Of a stretch of DNA of 13,771 nt, positions 6,532 to 13,771 are shown piece by piece. The stretch lies in assembly GCA_903908025.1 (NCBI GenBank), contig CAIVQM010000434.1:1-13771 (forward strand). Direction: 5' to 3'. Numbering within the stretch: the first letter of the stretch is position 1; each line of letters starts with the position of its first letter. The stretch comes from an uncultured bacterium (lineage in GTDB: Bacteria > Actinomycetota > Actinomycetes > S36-B12). The notes under the pieces are model-generated. The model worked only from the letters and a program-made list of their open reading frames with translations, did not search any database and was not told the DNA's origin. Both the position numbers and the translations under genes were made by a program.

Positions 6532-7491
6532 TCAGCGGGAGGTCTCGGCGAGGAACACCCCGACGAGGACGATGACGGCACCGACCAGCTGCGCCGGGGT
6601 GAGCACTTCGCCGAGCGCGATCCACGCAATGGCGCTCGCCACCAGCGGCTCGGTCATGCCGATGACGGATGCCTGTGAGGCGCGAATGTTCCTGAGTGCC
6701 TCGACCTCCATCGAGAACGGCACCACCGTGCCCAGCAGCACCATCCACGTGCACAGCAGCCACAGTGATGTGCCGCTGTCGTCGGTGCCGAGCGGGAAGC
6801 CGTCGCCTGAGAGCTGAGACCACGGGAAGGACCACAGCGGCTGAACGACGGCCCAGAAGAGGGCGGCGGCCCCGAAGCCCCACATGGTGAGGGACACGGG
6901 ATCCCGCGGGTTGGCTGACCGCACCTGATGGTCACCCAGCAGGAAGTAGACGGCAAGGGCGGCTGCGGCCCCGAATCCGGCGATGACACCGAGGGCGTTG
7001 AGTTCGAAGCCGTCCCACACCTCTCCGACCATGGCCAAGCCGGTGAGGGCGAGGACGAGGCCAGCCCAGGCCCTGCGTTTCACTGCCTCGTGCATCCCGA
7101 ATCGGAACCACAGCGCGACCATGATCGGTGCGGTGAACTCGATCAGCAGCGCGACGCCCACGGGTAGGAACTTGATCGCGACGAAGTACAGGTACTGCGT
7201 CATCGCGACACCGAGGATGCCGAAGACGAGCAGGATCTTCCACTCGCCCTTCTTCAGGCGGAGGGCGGCGGGACGCCCGATCGCGACGACGACCAGGAGG
7301 ATGAGGAATGCGGCGGTGACCCGCAACTGCGACAGTCGGGTGGGCTCGATGCCACTCAGCAGGATCGACTTCGAGACAGTCGCGTTGATCGAGAAGAGGA
7401 TCGCGGCACCGATGCAGAGCAGGTAGCCGAGTGCCGCTCGCGGATGCCGGGCGAGCGCGACTCCGGGAATCGGTTCGGCCAGATCGCTCAC
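6532..7491 (-). CDS. EamA-family (drug/metabolite transporter superfamily) membrane transporter
   Basis: The start is GTG 7491, which overlaps the glgM stop (GTGA) and gives 319 residues; a longer frame to 7545 only reads back into glgM. The protein is very hydrophobic, with about ten predicted membrane helices (near 20-38, 55-72, 85-103, 112-129, 142-157, 166-186, 200-219, 243-260, 275-292 and 298-315). This is the two-times-five-helix EamA duplication. Each half ends with the family pattern: the first around LIEFTAPIMVALW, the second around MTEPLVASAIAWIALGE. Relatives export amino acids (RhtA-type threonine/homoserine) or other small metabolites from the cytoplasm; some import. The substrate is not readable. 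Its coupling to the glycogen synthase gene is unusual and may mean only shared transcription. A poor ribosome binding site suggests that translation depends on glgM. Confidence 0.9.
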   Translation of the reverse strand: MSDLAEPIPGVALARHPRAALGYLLCIGAAILFSINATVSKSILLSGIEPTRLSQLRVTAAFLILLVVVAIGRPAALRLKKGEWKILLVFGILGVAMTQYLYFVAIKFLPVGVALLIEFTAPIMVALWFRFGMHEAVKRRAWAGLVLALTGLAMVGEVWDGFELNALGVIAGFGAAAALAVYFLLGDHQVRSANPRDPVSLTMWGFGAAALFWAVVQPLWSFPWSQLSGDGFPLGTDDSGTSLWLLCTWMVLLGTVVPFSMEVEALRNIRASQASVIGMTEPLVASAIAWIALGEVLTPAQLVGAVIVLVGVFLAETSR

Positions 7492-8651
7492 GACTGGAGC
7501 GCGGCCTCGTACACGGCAATCGTCTGATCGGCGATGGCGTCCCAACCGAAATTGCTCACCGCACGCGCACGGCCCGCGGCACCCATGGTGCGGGCCCGAG
7601 ACGGGTCGGCGGCGATGGCGTTGACGGCGTCGGCGAAGGCATGCTCGAAGGCCCGCGGCTCGGCTGAGTCGTAGGGCACGAGCAGACCCGTCTGGCCGTC
7701 GACGACCACCTCGGGGATCCCTCCGACCGCCGACGCGACGACCGCCGTCTCGCAGGCCATTGCCTCGAGGTTGACGATGCCGAGGGGCTCGTAGATCGAC
7801 GGACAGACGAAGGCGAGGGCGTGTGAGAACAGCGTGATGAGCTGCGGACGCGGGACCTGCTCCTGGATCCAGATCACGCTGGCATCGCCGCGTTCGGCCC
7901 GCAGCTGGTCGACGGCGGCGGAAGTCTCGTCGCCGATCTCCTTGGTGTCAGGTGAGGAGGCGCACAGCACCAACTGCACGTCGTCATCGAAGCGCCGAGC
8001 AGCGTTTATCAGGTGGACGATGCCCTTCTGTCGGGTTATGCGTCCGACGAACAGCACGTACGGCCGAGACATGTCGATGCCCAGGCCTGCGACGAAAGTG
8101 GCGTCGGGGTCGGGGCGGTAGACGCTCGTGTCGATGCCGTTGTGCACGACGCTCACGCGATCGGGATCGACCGACGGGTACGCCGCGAGCACGTCGGCCC
8201 GCATGCCGTGGCTGACGGCGATGATGCGGGCGGCACCTTCGTAGGCCGTGCGCTCGATCCACGAGGAGACGCGATACCCGCCACCGAGCTGCTCCTCCTT
8301 CCAGGGCCGGAGCGGCTCAAGGGAGTGGGCGGTGAGGACATGGGGGACACCGTGCAGGAGTCCGCCGATGTGACCGGCCAGATTCGCGTACCAGCTGTGC
8401 GAATGGAGCAGGTCGACGCCGGCTGTCGAGTCGACCATCTCAAGGTCGACACCGATGGTCTGGATGGACTGGTTGGCACCGAGCAGGGCGGCCGGGACGG
8501 CATGCCCGACGGCGTCGGTACGTGGCTCGCCGAAGCAATGGACGTCGACGGTGATCTTGCGGCGGAGTTCGGCTGCCAGGTGCTCGACATGAACACCGGC
8601 CCCCCCGTAGATGTCCGGGGGCCATTCGCGGGTCAGCATTCCGATGTGCAC
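7488..8651 (-). CDS. glgM: Actinobacterial glycogen synthase / alpha-maltose-1-phosphate synthase
   Basis: This 387-residue GT4 glycosyltransferase has the same length as, and strong similarity to, the mycobacterial enzyme Rv1212c as I recall it. That enzyme, once named GlgA, uses ADP-glucose and glucose-1-phosphate to make maltose-1-phosphate for GlgE. Visible motifs are the N-terminal MLTREWPPDIYGGAGVHV donor/acceptor loop, TAHSLEPLRPWKEEQLGGGY, the phosphate-binding Arg204 and Lys209 in VGRITRQKG, and the GT4 E-x7-E motif (Glu288, Glu296) in YEPLGIVNLEAMAC. It shares these with the TIGR Corynebacterium-type glycogen synthases. The start is GTG 8651. No ribosome binding site precedes it, and a TAGGCT box ends 6 bases upstream, so the message is probably leaderless. 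It is divergent from glgC, which makes its ADP-glucose donor. Its stop overlaps the EamA transporter start. Whether the acceptor is glucan or glucose-1-phosphate is not settled by sequence. Confidence 0.94.
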   Translation of the reverse strand: MHIGMLTREWPPDIYGGAGVHVEHLAAELRRKITVDVHCFGEPRTDAVGHAVPAALLGANQSIQTIGVDLEMVDSTAGVDLLHSHSWYANLAGHIGGLLHGVPHVLTAHSLEPLRPWKEEQLGGGYRVSSWIERTAYEGAARIIAVSHGMRADVLAAYPSVDPDRVSVVHNGIDTSVYRPDPDATFVAGLGIDMSRPYVLFVGRITRQKGIVHLINAARRFDDDVQLVLCASSPDTKEIGDETSAAVDQLRAERGDASVIWIQEQVPRPQLITLFSHALAFVCPSIYEPLGIVNLEAMACETAVVASAVGGIPEVVVDGQTGLLVPYDSAEPRAFEHAFADAVNAIAADPSRARTMGAAGRARAVSNFGWDAIADQTIAVYEAALQS

Positions 8652-8657
8652 AGCACG

Positions 8658-8663
8658 AGCCTA
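8658..8663 (-). promoter_or_regulatory. Proposed -10 box of glgM
   Basis: Read on the minus strand this is TAGGCT, matching the actinobacterial TANNNT -10 pattern. Six bases separate it from GTG 8651, so transcription starting at the usual distance would begin at the start codon itself. No -35 element is convincing. Confidence 0.55.
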
Positions 8664-8706
8664 GAGGGCATGCGGTCATGGGACCGCAGGGCCGTCGCTG
8701 TGGCAC

Positions 8707-8712
8707 TAGGGT
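8707..8712 (+). promoter_or_regulatory. Proposed -10 box of glgC
   Basis: TAGGGT matches TANNNT and ends 6 bases before GTG 8719, the same geometry as the glgM box on the other strand. It implies a leaderless glgC message and decides the start in favour of 8719. No -35 element is convincing. Confidence 0.55.
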
Positions 8713-8718
8713 TTGAGG

Positions 8719-9942
8719 GTGAGCTCAGATCCGCACGTGCTGGCAATGGTCCTCGCGGGAGGCGAGGGGAAGCGGCTCATGCCGTTGACGGCAGACCGCG
8801 CGAAGCCCGCTGTGCCGTTCGGCGGCTCGTACCGGCTGGTCGATTTCGTCCTCTCGAACCTCATCAACGCCGGCCTTCGTCGGGTGTGCGTCCTGACCCA
8901 GTACAAGTCGCACAGCCTCGATCGGCACATCACTCAGACGTGGCGGATGTCGACGCTCGTGGGAGACTACGTGACCCCGGTTCCGGCGCAGCAGCGTCTT
9001 GGACCTCGCTGGTACACGGGCAGCGCCGACGCGATCTTCCAGAGCCTCAACCTGGTCTACGACGAGGGACCCGACTACGTCGTCGTGTTCGGCGCCGATC
9101 ACGTGTACCGCATGGATCCCATGCAGATGGTCCAGTCCCACATTGCGAGCGGTGCGGGCGTCACGGTGGCCGGGATCCGGATGCCGAAGGCCATGTCGGG
9201 CGACTTCGGAGTCATCGAGACGGCACCCGACGGCCGCAAGATCTCGCGATTCCTGGAGAAGCCGGCGGATCCGCCGACGATCCCGGGCCACGATGACCAG
9301 TGCTATGTCTCCATGGGCAACTACGTCTTCAGCACCGACGTGCTGCTGGAGGCGTTGCGCGCCGACGCAGTCGATCCCGCGTCCATTCACGACATGGGCA
9401 CGAACATCATCCCGATGCTCACGGCCCAGGGCGAGGCCCAGGTGTACGACTTCGCCGAGAACATCGTGCCCGGCGCGGAGGACCGCGATCGCGGTTACTG
9501 GCGCGATGTCGGGACCCTCGACAGCTACCACGATGCCCACATGGACTTGGTCTCCGTGCATCCGATCTTCAACCTGTACAACCGCCGCTGGCCGATCCTG
9601 TCCAACCTGCCCTCGCTGCCGCCGGCCAAGTTCGTCGAGGGCGGCAACGCCCACGAGTCGATGGTCGGTGCCGGCACGATCATCTCTGGCGCGCATGTCC
9701 GCACATCGGTCATCGCCACGAGTGTCGCCGTCGATGCCGGGGCGTACGTCGAGGGCAGTGTGCTGATGCCGGGCGTGCGCATCGGCCGCAATGCCGTGGT
9801 GCGTCGAGCGATTCTCGACAAGAACGTCGTCGTGCCGGACGGTGCTCAGATCGGCGTCGACCTCGAGCGCGATCGTTCGCTCTACACGGTGAGCGACGCC
9901 GGCGTCGTATGCCTCGGCAAGGGCATCACCGCACTGCTTTGA
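8719..9942 (+). CDS. glgC: Glucose-1-phosphate adenylyltransferase (ADP-glucose pyrophosphorylase)
   Basis: GlgC makes ADP-glucose from ATP and glucose-1-phosphate, the committed step of bacterial glycogen synthesis in the cytoplasm. The 407-residue product matches the actinobacterial enzymes closely. It shows the nucleotidyl-transferase loop LAGGEGKRL (12-20), AKPAVPFGG, the long conserved VLTQYKSHSLDRHI, TPVPAQQRLGPRWYTGSADA, the catalytic Asp in VFGADHVYRMD (Asp127), and YWRDVGTLDSYHDAHMDL. The C-terminal left-handed beta-helix (from about residue 300) contains the hexapeptide-like SVLMPGVRIG and LDKNVVVPDGAQIG. The start is GTG 8719; a TTG at 8713 is in frame but would lie inside the gap between the -10 box and the GTG. 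The gene is divergent from glgM and converges with the lipoprotein gene, with 3 bases between stops. In this family activity is usually set allosterically by sugar phosphates. Confidence 0.96.
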   Translation: MSSDPHVLAMVLAGGEGKRLMPLTADRAKPAVPFGGSYRLVDFVLSNLINAGLRRVCVLTQYKSHSLDRHITQTWRMSTLVGDYVTPVPAQQRLGPRWYTGSADAIFQSLNLVYDEGPDYVVVFGADHVYRMDPMQMVQSHIASGAGVTVAGIRMPKAMSGDFGVIETAPDGRKISRFLEKPADPPTIPGHDDQCYVSMGNYVFSTDVLLEALRADAVDPASIHDMGTNIIPMLTAQGEAQVYDFAENIVPGAEDRDRGYWRDVGTLDSYHDAHMDLVSVHPIFNLYNRRWPILSNLPSLPPAKFVEGGNAHESMVGAGTIISGAHVRTSVIATSVAVDAGAYVEGSVLMPGVRIGRNAVVRRAILDKNVVVPDGAQIGVDLERDRSLYTVSDAGVVCLGKGITALL

Positions 9943-9945
9943 CGG

Positions 9946-10731
9946 CTACGAGTTCGCCGAGGCCGATGCAGAGGTCACGCTCTCGGACGGCGGCGGTCCG
10001 ACATCGATCACTCCGCTGAAGTCGGAGAGCGCCGTGGAGACACGCAAGTCGGCGGAGATGCTGGCCTCTGCCGGCAGCCGGAACGCCCGATCGACCCGCA
10101 GCAGCCGATCCGCGTCGTCGACCCACGCGGTCACGTCGATGTCGGGTGCACGCGATGTGTCGCCCAGACGCGTGATCTCGTCATCCGTCAGCCCGAATGC
10201 GGATAGGGCCTGTCGATCCGCCGGAAGTCGGCCGGTGTAACGCGTCGCGTGACTTCCATCGATCGCCTCGGCATCGGCCGACACGACATCCTGCAGCAGG
10301 CCTAGGCCTGCCAGCGGGTTCGCGAACGCCGTGCGCGGGTTGAACTGATCCTCCGGAAACTGGGTCCACCTGTCGCGGGCTACGTCGTCGCGCACGTAGA
10401 TGCCGACGTCATTGTTGATCACCCGCGTGGTGCCGTCGGCACCTGTCCACGCGATGTTGCCGAAGCCTCGGCCGAAGGCGACGGATCCGATGCCTTCGAC
10501 ATGGTTGGTGGAGTCATTGAGTGATGTGTCGACGGTGATGTCGACGTCGGCCGACCCGAGATCGCGCGTGTGCATGACGGCCGAGACGAAATCATTGGCG
10601 GTCGGCATCATGGCCGGTGATGGCACGGCTGAATAGTCGGCTTCGCCGACGGGCACGCGGGGCGTGCCGCATGCGCCGATGGACAGCACGGCAAGAAGGA
10701 GGGCGCTGACCGCCCATGCCCGCTTCGTCAT
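9946..10731 (-). CDS. Predicted secreted lipoprotein of unknown function
   Basis: The product has 261 residues. The N-terminus is a lipoprotein signal: positively charged MTKRAW, a hydrophobic run, then the lipobox IGAC with Cys21, so the mature protein should be lipid-anchored on the outer face of the membrane. The remainder (about 25-245) alternates short hydrophobic and polar stretches and includes VDTSLNDSTNHVEGIGSVAFG and VTAWVDDADRLLRVDRAF. This is reminiscent of the LppX/LprG-type antiparallel-sheet lipoproteins of actinobacteria, but I cannot confirm membership by reading. The C-terminus is Ser/Ala-rich and disordered. ATG 10731 lies 17 bases after the stop of the MutT1-like gene, so it is probably the last gene of the ppk1 operon. 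A possible but closely placed AGGGG precedes the ATG. It may act in cell-envelope lipid handling or be an unrelated passenger; function is not established. Confidence 0.8.
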   Translation of the reverse strand: MTKRAWAVSALLLAVLSIGACGTPRVPVGEADYSAVPSPAMMPTANDFVSAVMHTRDLGSADVDITVDTSLNDSTNHVEGIGSVAFGRGFGNIAWTGADGTTRVINNDVGIYVRDDVARDRWTQFPEDQFNPRTAFANPLAGLGLLQDVVSADAEAIDGSHATRYTGRLPADRQALSAFGLTDDEITRLGDTSRAPDIDVTAWVDDADRLLRVDRAFRLPAEASISADLRVSTALSDFSGVIDVGPPPSESVTSASASANS

Positions 10732-10748
10732 GCCCCTAGTTGATCACG

Positions 10749-11678
10749 TCAGGCATCGGAGAGGGTGTGCTGCTCGACGCCCACCACCCGCACGGGCGCG
10801 TCGTCACGGAACTCCCGGTGCACGACGATGAAGCCGCCGGGGGGCAGTTTCGGATCCCAGGCGCGCGACCAGCGCGGGTCGTCGAGTCCGACACCAAGCG
10901 CCACCGCCATCGATTCGAGGACCGTTGGCAGGACGGGTCGATGCGTGCACAGCACGAGCGGCTCGCGGGTCAGGGCGAGTTCGACGGCCCGGGCGGCGGC
11001 CTGGGTGGGCTTGTCGTGGTGACCCTGCTCGGTCAGCAGTGGTTCATGATGAACGTGTCCGTCGACGTGCTTGGCGAACCGCTTGACCGTCTCGGTGCAG
11101 CGACGCGCGCTGCTGGCGTAGACCGAAGTCACACCGTAGGCATCGAGCAGCGGGATGAGGGACTTGCTCTGCGAGCGGCCCTTGCCGGTCAGCGGCCGCT
11201 CGTCATCGACGTCACCTTCGAACTGCGCTCGCTTCATGGCCTGGGTATGCCGCAGGATCACCAGCGGGATGGTGTCGGGGAGGCCGGCCGCCTCTGCGAC
11301 GACCGTTGCATCACGCGGGTAGGTCAGGAGGGCGGCGGCCTCCGCCACGGGGACCCACCTGATCTGGTCGATCTCGTCATCCGGGGTGAACCCCTCATCG
11401 GATCGCACGCGGGCCCGCCAGTAGCTGACGACCTTGGGGTTGCTGTCGACGCTGTAGGTGAGCGCGGCCAGCGGCGCCTGGAGCACGGGCGTGTAGCCCG
11501 TCTCCTCATCGCACTCTCGTACGGCCGCGGTGACGACGTGCTCGCCTGCGTCGAGCTTGCCCTTGGGCAGTGACCAGTCCAGCAGCCCGGGTCGGTGGAC
11601 CGCGAGGAACTCCTGTTGGGGGGCGTCGCCCCGAAGGATCACTGCGCCGGCGGCTCGGATTGCCGGCCGGGGTGTCAT
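10749..11678 (-). CDS. mutT1: MutT1-like Nudix hydrolase fused to a histidine phosphatase domain
   Basis: The start is ATG 11678, overlapping the upstream stop (ATGA), which gives 309 residues; the frame stays open to 12089 but that part shadows the CHAD gene. The N-terminal Nudix domain (about 5-130) has a complete Nudix box at 40-62: Gly40, Glu46, then Arg54-Glu55 and Glu58-Glu59 with Gly61. The C-terminal half (about 137-309) is a phosphoglycerate-mutase/SixA-like histidine phosphatase with RHT (Arg143, His144) and the distal His246 in LCTHRPV. This two-domain order is that of mycobacterial MutT1 (Rv2985), reported to hydrolyse 8-oxo-(d)GTP and diadenosine polyphosphates, and that gene also neighbours ppk1. 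The likely role is nucleotide-pool sanitation, or hydrolysis of Ap4A-like compounds, with a phosphatase step. It lies in an operon with ppk1 and the CYTH-CHAD gene. Confidence 0.92.
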   Translation of the reverse strand: MTPRPAIRAAGAVILRGDAPQQEFLAVHRPGLLDWSLPKGKLDAGEHVVTAAVRECDEETGYTPVLQAPLAALTYSVDSNPKVVSYWRARVRSDEGFTPDDEIDQIRWVPVAEAAALLTYPRDATVVAEAAGLPDTIPLVILRHTQAMKRAQFEGDVDDERPLTGKGRSQSKSLIPLLDAYGVTSVYASSARRCTETVKRFAKHVDGHVHHEPLLTEQGHHDKPTQAAARAVELALTREPLVLCTHRPVLPTVLESMAVALGVGLDDPRWSRAWDPKLPPGGFIVVHREFRDDAPVRVVGVEQHTLSDA

Positions 11679-13212
11679 CGCCGGACGCCCGCACTGCTCG
11701 CGTCGCGTCGCGCCTTGGGCCAGAGCTCGACGAAACGGTAGCGATCGAGGATCTCCTCGTCCGCCTCGTACTCGTGCAGGATGCCGAGGGACATGCCGGT
11801 GAGGCCATCGGTCTCGGCGTGCGCCGCCAGCTCTCGAAGGATCACCTGGGCGACATGTGCGTCCTGATGGTCGCCGAGCAGTTCGGTGACATCGGAGAGC
11901 CGCTCGGCATAGCGCTGCATGTCCTTGCCGAAGATGGCGGCGACGGCGTCGGCCGAGTACCGGGCGCGCTTGGCCTTGATGCGGGCCGCGTGCCAGGTCG
12001 GACTGGGTCCGTCGAGTTCGAGGTCCCCGATGCACTTCGCCAGCCGTCGCCACGTTCGGGCCACGAGCGGAAGGAGCACCTCGGAGCATGGAGCGAAGGC
12101 CGCATCGGTGACCGGCGGATCGATCGCCGCGGCCATGAGATCGTCGACGAGCTGCTGGTGCCGGTCGCTGCGCAGCGCGGCGAGGGCACCGGAGCGCGCG
12201 GCCGTCAGTCGGGCGCCCAGCAGGGGGTCAATGGCGAGCCGGGCCCGTTCGGTGTCGGCTTCGTCGTCCAGTTCACCGGCATGGCGGTCGAGACGCTCGA
12301 TCATCACCTCGGTGTCGCGGATCGCCCCGAGCTCGCTGGCGATCCACTTCAGCTCCTCGCGCAGGAGGAGGGCGGGCTCCTCCTGCATCAACGGAGCGAA
12401 CGTCGCCATCGCACTGCGCAGCCGGCGCGCGGCGACCCGCATCTGGTGGACGGCATCGGGCAGGTCGCGGCGGACGCCCACATCGGCCATCAGCAGGTGG
12501 CGCACGTGCTGCGAGAGCACCGAGCGGATGGCGTCGACGGCGAGCCCATCGGGGCCGGGTGCGGGCCGCTCGGGAATGTCCGGCGGCTCAGCGGTACGGG
12601 GTCCGAGGGCACTGGCGGCCTTGCTTACCGAGCTCGGCTCGGCGCCCATGCTGATGAGCAGATCGGCGACTCTCTGGATCGTGTCAAGGCAATCGGCATC
12701 GTCAGCGTCGATGGCCTCGATCTCGATCTCACGGAAGACGCTGATGACCCGGCCATCGCGGAACACGGACACGACATCGTCGACAAGCTCGACGAGGGGG
12801 TGGCCGTCCTCGGCGAGAACGAGGCGGGGCGCCCGCTCCGTCTGCAGGGTGACGACCGCGACCAGCGGCTGCTCGCGGAGCAGCGGTGCGATCACCTCGA
12901 CGAAGGCGCCGGGCACGGCACCGACCGGGCCGGCATCCAGTGGCAGGCGCAGTTCATCGCGTGACGACCCATCGGCACCAGCGACCGGCAGCTTCATGTG
13001 CCAGCCTTCGTCGCTTCCGCCCTCGCGCCTGCGCAGGGTGATTCCCCAGCGGAAGAGCGTCAGGGCGGTGGTGTCGTGGTAGACCGCGCGCATCGTGAAG
13101 GGCTCGACCACCGTCATGCCAGCGGCGACGCCCTCGGCGACCAGGTCCGGCAGGTCGAACATGCCGTGGACGCGGAGTTTGCGCTCGACCTCACGATGCG
13201 TGGTCGGGAGTG

Positions 13213-13216
<4 letters not shown>
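11675..13216 (-). CDS. CYTH-CHAD two-domain protein (triphosphatase plus polyphosphate-binding domain)
   Basis: The 513-residue fusion begins with a CYTH triphosphate-tunnel domain (about 5-205). It carries the ExExK signature EVERK (Glu9, Glu11, Lys13), Lys75 in WHMKLP, Arg/Glu residues in RDELR and TERAPRLV, the acidic EIEIE (163-167) and the late Lys199 of SVSKAASAL. The metal and phosphate ligands of an active tunnel enzyme therefore appear to be present. After a proline-rich linker (about 208-224) comes a CHAD helical domain (about 225-495), marked by VHQMRVAARRLRSAMATF and the basic IKAKRARYSADAV. CHAD domains are known to bind inorganic polyphosphate through conserved basic residues. 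The gene starts at GTG 13216, overlapping the ppk1 stop (GTGA), and its stop overlaps the MutT1-like start. No ribosome binding site is evident, fitting coupled translation. It probably cleaves tripolyphosphate or short chains while docked on polyphosphate; substrate not proven. Confidence 0.93.

Positions 13217-13771
<555 letters not shown>

Noticed and set aside
6501..6533. Inverted TGACC...GGTCA arms between the second aldehyde dehydrogenase and the transporter as a terminator
   Set aside because: The arms pair over only 5 bases with a loop of more than 20 and have no T-tract on either side; not a credible hairpin.
7492..7545. Longer start for the EamA transporter at 7545
   Set aside because: The extra 18 residues are charged, lie wholly within glgM and do not resemble the family; GTG 7491 gives the GTGA overlap and a normal N-terminus.
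8713..8718. TTG 8713 as the glgC start
   Set aside because: It adds only two residues, uses a rare start codon and sits immediately after the proposed -10 box, where it would precede the transcript start.
8013..9296. A 427-codon plus-strand open frame running from glgM into glgC
   Set aside because: It is antisense to glgM and out of frame with glgC, crosses both proposed promoters, and encodes no recognisable motif.
11570..12964. A 464-codon plus-strand open frame over the CYTH-CHAD gene
   Set aside because: It is antisense to a protein with clear CYTH and CHAD signatures; an overlapping frame of another register there is equally long, as expected of shadows.

Overview
The window looks like chromosomal DNA of a high-GC actinobacterium. 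Every gene has strong third-position GC bias, GTG starts are frequent, and genes are packed with 4-base stop/start overlaps. Two genes appear to be leaderless, each with a TANNNT box at a fixed distance upstream. Several proteins are of actinobacterial type: a mycobacterial-type glycogen synthase (GlgM) divergent from glgC, and a MutT1-like Nudix plus histidine-phosphatase fusion beside ppk1. No rRNA, tRNA, insertion sequence, CRISPR array or phage gene is visible, and no gene-free stretch exceeds 70 bases.

Region 1 (1-6502) is a catabolic block. A class I glutamine amidotransferase, cut by the left edge, overlaps a class III (CaiB/BaiF) CoA-transferase. An acyl-CoA dehydrogenase on the minus strand converges on that pair. 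A 44-base AT-rich gap separates the dehydrogenase from a divergent set of three overlapping genes: an aldehyde dehydrogenase, an FCD-type GntR regulator and a second aldehyde dehydrogenase. The gap carries a near match to the FadR-subfamily operator, so the regulator probably controls both directions. The gene content suggests oxidation of an aldehyde to an acid, CoA activation by transfer, then alpha,beta-dehydrogenation of the acyl-CoA. The substrate cannot be read from the sequence.

Region 2 (6532-9942) is glycogen or alpha-glucan synthesis. glgC (plus) and glgM (minus) diverge from a 67-base gap holding mirror-image TANNNT boxes, each 6 bases from a GTG. The stop of glgM overlaps the start of an EamA/DMT-family membrane transporter, an unusual partner.

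Region 3 (9946-13771) is a minus-strand polyphosphate operon. It holds the C-terminus of ppk1 (cut by the right edge), a CYTH-CHAD fusion, a MutT1-like Nudix/histidine-phosphatase fusion and, 17 bases further on, a small lipoprotein of unknown function. PPK1 makes polyphosphate, CHAD domains are known to bind it, CYTH enzymes cleave short tri/polyphosphates, and MutT1 cleans (di)nucleotide polyphosphates.

No wholly unknown system is visible. The most useful leads are the mirror-image leaderless glg promoters, the candidate operator in the 2831-2874 gap, the relocated catalytic base in the acyl-CoA dehydrogenase, and two unexpected operon partners: a transporter with glgM and a lipoprotein with the polyphosphate genes.
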